This document shows, in pieces, positions 58,266-64,000 of a stretch of 64,000 nt of DNA. This stretch comes from DASSUW01 sp963835525 (lineage in GTDB: Bacteria; Actinomycetota; Thermoleophilia; Solirubrobacterales; Solirubrobacteraceae): positions 1,178,001 to 1,242,000 of the forward strand of contig CAWIFM010000008.1 in assembly GCA_963835525.1 (NCBI GenBank). The letters run 5' to 3'. The stretch's first letter is position 1. Each line of letters opens with the position of its first letter. The position numbers and the translations under genes are program-made. The notes under the pieces are model-generated. The model saw only the letters and a list, made by a program, of their open reading frames with translations, was not told where the DNA came from and did no database searches.

Positions 58266-59775
58266 GCCTCCGCTCGTCGTCGGCGTCGACGTCGGCTCGC
58301 AGGGCACCTGCGCCGAGGCGCTCGAGCTCGACGGGACGCTGGTCGCGTCGACCTATGAGCCGCACGCGCTCAGCTATCCGCAGGCGGGCTGGGCCGAGCA
58401 GGATCCCGAGCAGTGGACGGCCGCGCTGGTGGCCACGCTGAGCCGGCTGCGCGAGCAGACCGCCGGACGCGAGATCGCCGCGCTGTCGTTCGGCTCCCAG
58501 CTCGACGGGCTGGTCGCCGCTCGGGCCGACGGCACGCCGCTGCGGCCCGCGCTGATCTGGTGCGACCGCCGCGCGGGGGAGGAGTGCGCCGCCGCGCGCA
58601 TCGAGGCCCCGCGGCTGCGCGAGCTGACCGGCTGCAACCTCGACCCCGGGCACGTGGCGCCCAAGATCGCCTGGGTCGCCCGGCACGAGCCCGACGCCTA
58701 CGAGGCGGCCGCGGTGTTCACGCTGCCGGGCTCGTGGGTGGCGTGGCAGGCGTCGGGCGAGCTCGCCGTCGATCCCTCGAACGCGTCGTCGACGAGCGCG
58801 CTCGACCCGCGTGCGCGCAAGTGGTCGGAGGAGGCGTGCGAGGCGTTCGGCGTCGACATGGCGCGGCTGCCGCCGGTCCGGCCGGCCCACGCCGTGCTCG
58901 GCCCGATCCGCGACTGGCTGCGCGAAGCGACCGGGCTCGACGGCTCGACCCTGGTGGTCATGGGCGCGGGCGACGAGATGGCGGCGACGCTGGGCGCCGG
59001 GGTGGTCGAGCCGGGCTCGGTGTGCGACGTCATGGGCACCGCCGAGCCGGTCTGCGCGGTCGTCGCCGAGCCGGCCTTCGACCCGACCGGCGTGGTCGAG
59101 CTCCATCCGCACGCCGACCCCGACACGTGGCTGCTCGAGAACCCCGGCTGGCTGTCGGGCGGCGCCTACCGCTGGTTCCGCGACGAGCTGGGCGGCCCGG
59201 AGGCCGCGCGCGCGAAGGAGAGCGGGGCCGACGTCTACGAGCTGCTCAACGCGCTCGCCCAGTGCGCGCCGCCGGGGGCCGGCGGCGTCACCTGGCTGCC
59301 CGCGCTGGCCGGGGCGATGGCGCCGGAGTGGAACGCCGACGCGCGCGCCGCCTGGTTCGGGATGACCGCCGCCCATGGCCGCGCCCACCTGGCCCGCGCG
59401 CTGCTCGAGGGCAACGCCCTCGCCCTGCGCGACGTGATCGAGGCGATCGCCGGCGCCGGGCACCCGCCCAGCGACGTGGTCTGCGTCGGCGGCGGCGCCA
59501 AGGGCCGGCTGCTGCTCGAGCTGCGGGCCCACATCACCGGGTTGCCGGTGTGCCGGCCGGAGGACGTCGAGACCACCGCCCGCGGCGCGGCGATGCTCGC
59601 CGCGGTCGGCGCGGGCCTGCACCCGTCGGTGGCGGACGCGGCGCGCGCGATGGCCGGCGCGCGTCACGAGCCGGTGCTGCCCGACGCCGAGCTGCGCGAC
59701 GTCTACGACGACCTGCACCGCCGGCATCTGGCGCTGTACGACGCGCTGCGCCCGCTGTTCAATGGAGCACGGTGA
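58258..59775 (+). CDS. FGGY-family carbohydrate kinase (xylulokinase-like)
   Basis: A 505-residue FGGY kinase. Domain I starts VVGVDVGSQGTCAEALELDG (phosphate-binding DxGSQ) and has WAEQDPEQWTAAL. Domain II shows VMGAGDEMAATLGAGVVEPG (the general-base Asp region) and CVGGGAKGRLLLELRAHITG. It phosphorylates a sugar or polyol; the W-x-E-Q-D-P block is like xylulokinases. GTG start overlaps the GntR end by eight bases, and its stop overlaps glpD (GTGA). Together with GlpK the operon has two kinases, probably for different substrates. Confidence 0.86.
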   Translation: MTEPPLVVGVDVGSQGTCAEALELDGTLVASTYEPHALSYPQAGWAEQDPEQWTAALVATLSRLREQTAGREIAALSFGSQLDGLVAARADGTPLRPALIWCDRRAGEECAAARIEAPRLRELTGCNLDPGHVAPKIAWVARHEPDAYEAAAVFTLPGSWVAWQASGELAVDPSNASSTSALDPRARKWSEEACEAFGVDMARLPPVRPAHAVLGPIRDWLREATGLDGSTLVVMGAGDEMAATLGAGVVEPGSVCDVMGTAEPVCAVVAEPAFDPTGVVELHPHADPDTWLLENPGWLSGGAYRWFRDELGGPEAARAKESGADVYELLNALAQCAPPGAGGVTWLPALAGAMAPEWNADARAAWFGMTAAHGRAHLARALLEGNALALRDVIEAIAGAGHPPSDVVCVGGGAKGRLLLELRAHITGLPVCRPEDVETTARGAAMLAAVGAGLHPSVADAARAMAGARHEPVLPDAELRDVYDDLHRRHLALYDALRPLFNGAR

Positions 59776-61277
59776 CGCTCGACCCGGCATCGCGTAGGCG
59801 GGCGATCGAGGCGGCGACATCCGGCGACCTCGACGTCCTCGTGATCGGCGGCGGCATCACCGGGGCGGGCGCGGCGCTCGACGCCGCCACGCGCGGCCTC
59901 CGCGTCGGGCTGGTGGAGGCGCGCGACCTCGCCTCCGGCACGTCGAGCGCGTCGAGCAAGCTCATCCACGGCGGGCTGCGCTACCTCGAGATGGGCGACA
60001 TCGGTCTTGTGCGCGAGGCGCTGCGCGAGCGCGAGCTGCTCCTCACCAAGCTCGCGCCCCACCTCGTCGCGCCCGTACCGTTCCTGTGGCCGCTGCGCGG
60101 CCGCGTCTGGGAGCGCGCCTACCTCGGCGCCGGGCTCATCCTCTACGACACCATCGGCGGCGCGCGGTCGGTGCCGCGCCACCGCCACCTCAGCCGCGGC
60201 GGCGCGCTGGCCGTCGCGCCGGCGCTGAACCCCGATGCGCTCGTCGGCGCGGTCCAGTTCCACGACGCCGCCGAGGATGACGCGCGCATGGTCGTCCACG
60301 TGGCGCGCACCGCCGCCGCGCACGGCGCTCACATCGCCACGCGCGTGAAGGTCACCGGCTTCCGAGGCCCCGGCGAGGTCGAGGCGGTCGACGAGGAGAC
60401 CGGCGAGCCGCTGCTTCTGCGGGCGCGCCACGTCGCGGGCGCCGTAGGCGTGTGGACCGACCGCCTGCGCGAGCTGGCGGGCGGCGTGTCACGGCACCGC
60501 ATCGTCCCCTCCAAGGGGATCCACATCTTCGTCGCCCGCGACCGCCTGCCCATGGACACCGGGCTGCTGGCGCGGACCGAGAAGAGCGTGCTCTTCGTCA
60601 TCCCGTGGCAGGGCGGCTGGCTGATCGGCGACACCGACACGCCGTGGCGCCACGGTCCTGACTCGCCGGTCGCCACCGGCGCCGACGTCGACTACCTGCT
60701 CGCCAAGACCAACGCGCTGCTGGCCGAGCCGCTCACGCGCGAGGACGTGCACGGCGTGATCGTCGGCCTGCGCCCGCTCGTGGCGGACGCGGCGCGCACC
60801 GACACGACGCGGATCAGCCGCAAGCACGTGGTCGAGTCGCCGGCGCCCGGGCTCACGACGATCGCCGGCGGCAAGTACACGACCTACCGCGTGATGGCCG
60901 CCGACCTGATCGACGCGGTCGCGCCCGGCACGCGCTCGGTCACCCGTGACGTGCCGCTCGTCGACCGCGACCTCGAGGGCGCCGACGAGGTGACGTACGC
61001 CTGCACGCACGAGGGCGCGCTGCACCTCGACGACGTGCTCGAGCGCCGCACGCGGCTCGCGCTCACCGCGCCCGACCGCGGGCTGGCCCTCGCCGAGCCC
61101 GCCGCGGCGGCGATGGCCGACGCGCTCGGCTGGAGCCCCGAGCGCACGCGGCGCGAGGTTGATGCCTACCGCGCCCGGGTCGCCGCCGCGCGCGCGGCGG
61201 AGGCGGAGCGCGACGACGACGCCGCGCTCGCCGCCCACCGCGCGGTGCTCGCCGAGCGCCGCGTGGTGCGGGCGTGA
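59772..61277 (+). CDS. glpD: Glycerol-3-phosphate dehydrogenase, FAD-dependent
   Basis: A 501-residue GlpD. The FAD motif is DVLVIGGGITGAGAALDAAT, the family signature is SGTSSASSKLIHGGLRYLEM, and IVPSKGIHIFVARDRL and TTIAGGKYTTYRVMAADLID complete the set. It oxidises glycerol-3-phosphate to DHAP at the membrane, passing electrons to quinone. The C-terminal helical domain is shorter than in E. coli. Starts with GTG overlapping the kinase stop and ends overlapping glpK. Confidence 0.92.
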   Translation: MTLDPASRRRAIEAATSGDLDVLVIGGGITGAGAALDAATRGLRVGLVEARDLASGTSSASSKLIHGGLRYLEMGDIGLVREALRERELLLTKLAPHLVAPVPFLWPLRGRVWERAYLGAGLILYDTIGGARSVPRHRHLSRGGALAVAPALNPDALVGAVQFHDAAEDDARMVVHVARTAAAHGAHIATRVKVTGFRGPGEVEAVDEETGEPLLLRARHVAGAVGVWTDRLRELAGGVSRHRIVPSKGIHIFVARDRLPMDTGLLARTEKSVLFVIPWQGGWLIGDTDTPWRHGPDSPVATGADVDYLLAKTNALLAEPLTREDVHGVIVGLRPLVADAARTDTTRISRKHVVESPAPGLTTIAGGKYTTYRVMAADLIDAVAPGTRSVTRDVPLVDRDLEGADEVTYACTHEGALHLDDVLERRTRLALTAPDRGLALAEPAAAAMADALGWSPERTRREVDAYRARVAAARAAEAERDDDAALAAHRAVLAERRVVRA

Positions 61278-62626
61278 CGCTCGTCGCGGGGCTCGACCAG
61301 GGGACGTCGAGCACGCGCTGCGTCGTGCTCGACGCCGATCTGCGCGAGGTGGCGGCCGCCTCGGTGCCCGTCGAGTGCTCGTTCCCGGCGCCCGGGCTGG
61401 TCGAGCAGGACCCCGAGGCGATCGTCGCCTCGGCGCGCGAGGCGATCGCCGCCACGGGGGTGCGGCCGGACGTGCTCGGCATCGCCAACCAGACCGAGAC
61501 CTTCGTGGTCTGGGATCGCGGCACGGGGGAGGCCGTGCACCCGGCGATCGTGTGGCAGGACCGCCGCACCGATGCGGCCTGCGAGGCGCTGCGCGAGCAC
61601 GCGGCGTGGGTGCGCGAGCGCACCGGGCTCGAGCTCGACGCCACCTTCCCAGCCACCAAGCTGCGGTGGGTGCTGGACCACGCCGAGGGCGACCTCGCCT
61701 ACGGCGACGTCGCATCGTGGCTGCTGCAGCGGCTCGCCGGCGTCCACGTCACCGACGCCGGCAACGCCGGCCGCTCGCTGCTGTGCCCGCTCGGCGGCGG
61801 CAACTGGGACGACGAGCTGCTCGACCTGTTCGGCATCCCGCGCGCCGTGATGCCCCCGATCGTCGACTCCGACGCGCTCGACGCCTCGATCGAGGGCATC
61901 CCGGTGCGCGCCGCCGCCGGCGACCAGCAGGCCTCGCTCTTCGGCCTGCGCTGCTGGGAGCCCGGGACCGCCAAGGTCACGCTCGGCACGGGCGCGTTCG
62001 TGCTCGCCCAGGCAGGCACGACCGCCCCGCGGCCGCCGGACGGCATCCTCGCCTCCACCGCCTGGCGACGCGCGGGGATCACCAGCTACGCGCTCGAGGG
62101 CTTCATCCCGACCGCCGCCGCCGCCGTCGACTGGTTCGCGCGGATCGGCGCCCTGCCGCCGGCCCAGGAGCTCGACGCCCTGCTTCCGGACGGACGCCCA
62201 GGCCCGATCTGCGTCCCCGTCTTCACAGGCGCCCGCGGCGCTCTCCTCGGTCTCGACCTCGCGACCACGCGCGCCGACCTCGCGCGCGCGGTGATCGACG
62301 GGATCGTCCACCAGGTCGCCGACGCCGTCGAGGCGATCGGGACGCTCGACACGCTGCGCATCGACGGCGGCCTCTCGCGCTCCGGTTGGACCGCGCAGCG
62401 GCTCGCCGACCTCGCCGGCGTCACCGTCCAGCGCACGGCTCGCCCCGACTCGACCGCGCTCGGCGCCGCCACCCTGGCCGGCCTCGCCGCCGGCGTCTGG
62501 GACGGCCCCGAGGCGATCCCGGAGATCCCCTTCGACCTCGTCGCCGAGCCCGCGCTCGCGGCCGCTGAGCGTGAGCACGAGCGACAGCGCTGGGCCGCCG
62601 CCTGCGAGGTCGTCAGCCGCTCTTGA
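61274..62626 (+). CDS. glpK: Glycerol kinase-like FGGY kinase
   Basis: A 450-residue FGGY kinase. The N-terminal AGLDQGTSSTRCVVLDADLR, GIANQTETFVVWD, WQDRRTD, the catalytic AAAGDQQASLFGL and the nucleotide-site IDGGLSRSGWTAQRLADLAG all match glycerol kinases. It phosphorylates glycerol to feed GlpD. At 450 residues it is about 50 shorter than typical GlpK, so a related polyol remains possible. GTG start overlaps the glpD stop. It ends with a 14-base convergent overlap with a Ku gene. Confidence 0.87.
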   Translation: MTLVAGLDQGTSSTRCVVLDADLREVAAASVPVECSFPAPGLVEQDPEAIVASAREAIAATGVRPDVLGIANQTETFVVWDRGTGEAVHPAIVWQDRRTDAACEALREHAAWVRERTGLELDATFPATKLRWVLDHAEGDLAYGDVASWLLQRLAGVHVTDAGNAGRSLLCPLGGGNWDDELLDLFGIPRAVMPPIVDSDALDASIEGIPVRAAAGDQQASLFGLRCWEPGTAKVTLGTGAFVLAQAGTTAPRPPDGILASTAWRRAGITSYALEGFIPTAAAAVDWFARIGALPPAQELDALLPDGRPGPICVPVFTGARGALLGLDLATTRADLARAVIDGIVHQVADAVEAIGTLDTLRIDGGLSRSGWTAQRLADLAGVTVQRTARPDSTALGAATLAGLAAGVWDGPEAIPEIPFDLVAEPALAAAEREHERQRWAAACEVVSRS

Positions 62627-63401
62627 TCCCGGCGAGCGACTCCTCGAGCGCAGCCATCAGGTCCGGGACCGGCGCCGGCTCCTTCTCGGGTTCGGGCACG
62701 TCGACGGTCTTGCCCTTGCCCTTCTTCCGCACGATCTGCTTCAGCCGCTTCTGGAAGCGATCTTCGTAGCGGCCGGGATCCCACGGGCAGGCCAGCGCCT
62801 CGATCAGCGCGACGGCCTGGTCGACCTCCTTCTTGGCCGGCTTGTCGCGCTTGGTCGGCGTCGGCACGTCCTTGGTGGGGCGGACCTCGTCGTGGAACCG
62901 CAGGGTGGTGAGCTTCATCCGGCCCTCGTGCGCGCGGATCAGGACCAGGTACTCCTTGGTCCGCAGCACGAAGCGCCCGAGCGCGGCGCGCCCGGTGCGC
63001 GCCATCACCTGCACCAGCAGCCGGTAGGCGCGCTGCGTGCCCTCGGAGTCGCCCGACGGCATCAACACGTAGGGGTGGTCGAAGTAGACCGGGTCGACGT
63101 CGGCGACGTCGACGAACGCCTCGATGTCGATCGTGCGCGTCTTGCGCGGCGCGGCGGTCGCCAGCTCGGCGTCGGTGAGGATCACCAGCTCGTCGTCGTC
63201 GGTCTCGTAGCCGCTGGCGATCTCCTCGTAGGGGACCTCGACGTCCTCCTCGGCGCAGAAGCGGTGGATCTCGACCGGCGTGTGGTCCTTGGCGTGGAGC
63301 TGGCGGAAGTGCAGGTCGGTGTCGCGCACGCCGCTGAACAGCGCCACGGGGACGTTGACGAGGCCGAAGCCCAGCGAGCCGGTCCACAGCGAGCGCGGCA
63401 T
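62613..63401 (-). CDS. ku: Ku protein (bacterial NHEJ), second of a tandem pair
   Basis: A 262-residue bacterial Ku. It opens MPRSLWTGSLGFGLVNVPVA and shows HRFCAEEDVEVPYEEIASGY, FDHPYVLMPSG, GRFVLRTKEYLVLIRAHEGR and a lysine-rich tail (LKQIVRKKGKGKTVDVPEP). Ku rings bind DNA ends and recruit LigD. The ATG overlaps the stop of the upstream Ku gene (ATGA), so the two subunits are co-translated and may form a heterodimer. Confidence 0.93.
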   Translation of the reverse strand: MPRSLWTGSLGFGLVNVPVALFSGVRDTDLHFRQLHAKDHTPVEIHRFCAEEDVEVPYEEIASGYETDDDELVILTDAELATAAPRKTRTIDIEAFVDVADVDPVYFDHPYVLMPSGDSEGTQRAYRLLVQVMARTGRAALGRFVLRTKEYLVLIRAHEGRMKLTTLRFHDEVRPTKDVPTPTKRDKPAKKEVDQAVALIEALACPWDPGRYEDRFQKRLKQIVRKKGKGKTVDVPEPEKEPAPVPDLMAALEESLAGIKSG

Positions 63402-64000
63402 CAGGCCTTGGCCAAGCTCGCCTCGAGGGCGGCCAGCAGGTCGTCGGCGGACTCGGTCTCGACGTCGTCGGGCGGCTCGATGTTCTTGCCCGCGGCCTTG
63501 CGCTCGACCACCTCGAGAACAGCCTCGCGGTAGCCGTCCTCGTAGTCGGCGGGATCGAACTTCGTGTGCAGGCCGTCGACCAGCGAGGCCGCCATCTTGA
63601 TCTCGCGATCGGTCGGCTTGCGCTGGACGCGGCCGAGCTCGAAGTCGCTCGGGTCGACGAGGTCGTCCGCGAAGCGCATCGTGTGGATGGCGAGCACGTC
63701 GTCGCGCGGGCGCAGGACGATCGTGCGCTCGCGGTTATGGAACACCCAGTGGCCGACGCCGGCGCGGCCGGACTTCTCGAGCGCCGCATGGAGCAGCGCG
63801 TAGGCGTCCTTGCCCTTGTCGCGGTGGCCGAGGTGGTAGGTGCGCTCGTAGAAGTCGGGGTCGATCTCGTCGAAGGGGACGAAGTGGTCGATCTCGATGC
63901 GGCGCGACTGCGAGCCGGCCGCCGCCGCGATCTCGTCGTCGGTCAGCTCGACCCACTTGCCCTTGCTCGCCTCGAAGCCCTTGACGATGTCCTCGTAGTC
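63401..64000 (-). CDS. ku: Ku protein (bacterial NHEJ), first of a tandem pair; 5' end outside window
   Basis: The last 199 residues of a second Ku are visible, open without stops to base 64000. They include DIVKGFEASKGKWVELTDDE, RIEIDHFVPFDEIDPDFYER, TYHLGHRDKGKDAYALLHAA, GHWVFHNRERTIVLRPRDDV and MASLVDGLHTKFDP-like C-terminal helices. The full Ku core is thus present in both genes. The C-terminal tail is acidic, unlike the lysine-rich tail of the downstream copy, suggesting different DNA-end or partner roles. Confidence 0.93.
   Translation of the reverse strand, partial: DYEDIVKGFEASKGKWVELTDDEIAAAAGSQSRRIEIDHFVPFDEIDPDFYERTYHLGHRDKGKDAYALLHAALEKSGRAGVGHWVFHNRERTIVLRPRDDVLAIHTMRFADDLVDPSDFELGRVQRKPTDREIKMAASLVDGLHTKFDPADYEDGYREAVLEVVERKAAGKNIEPPDDVETESADDLLAALEASLAKA

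Overview
The window is high-GC, densely packed DNA with many ATGA/GTGA start-stop overlaps and many GTG starts. It looks like an actinobacterial chromosome. The C-terminal repeat style of the large secreted subtilase, the DUF6494 protein, the dispersed NHEJ genes and the LuxR/GntR-rich content suggest Thermoleophilia (Solirubrobacterales-like). That placement is inference from gene style; no rRNA or tRNA gene was seen to test it. No CRISPR array, insertion sequence or phage module was recognised, and no gap without a gene exceeds 300 bases.

Layout. 1-736: 3' end of an ATP-dependent (LigD-type) DNA ligase with a frameshift. 742-2299: arsenic genes (arsC-like divergent from arsR-arsM). 2296-8824: stress protein/amino-acid permease operon, an ATP-grasp enzyme, a C45-type amidohydrolase, an EamA transporter and a hydrolase. 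8787-14306: small-molecule enzymes (FAD oxidoreductase, two methyltransferases, a hydrolase-LuxR fusion, APH kinase, SnoaL, VOC). 14307-17936: secreted nucleoside hydrolase, LuxR regulator and FAD monooxygenase; the two enzyme genes share an 18-base upstream element. 17946-23030: a translationally coupled decarboxylase / copper amine oxidase / aldehyde dehydrogenase / VOC operon. 23169-24910: lactonase and small proteins. 25005-29744: a 1579-residue secreted subtilase. 29813-32135: HypX-like protein and a two-gene unit made of a 2-TM protein and a proline-rich microprotein. 32142-33915: LigD-type polymerase and DDAH. 33926-39890: TetR/MFS, cupin, ArsR/SRPBCC, RidA, membrane protein and LacI. 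39921-44774: PAS-GGDEF gene and a PaaK-centred catabolic operon. 44829-46494: lipoprotein and hydrolase.

46543-55553 is the centrepiece: a complete bacterial microcompartment (BMC) operon of the RMM (Rhodococcus/Mycobacterium) type. It holds a PLP class-III enzyme, an acylating aldehyde dehydrogenase with a C-terminal targeting helix, two tandem-domain BMC-T proteins, BMC-P, BMC-H, a putative tether protein, an APH-family kinase, an SDR, a GntR regulator and an amino-acid permease. The expected chemistry is amino-alcohol to phosphate ester to aldehyde to acyl-CoA inside the shell. 55738-62626 is a polyol cluster (TIM-barrel protein, alcohol dehydrogenase, GntR, FGGY kinase, GlpD, GlpK). Its control region shares a palindrome with the BMC permease promoter. 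62613-64000 encodes tandem Ku proteins.

Six genes (ligase, RidA, PAS-GGDEF, BMC-H, TIM-barrel, and probably the MFS pump) carry apparent single-base insertions. All shift the frame the same way, so assembly error must be excluded before any is called a true pseudogene.
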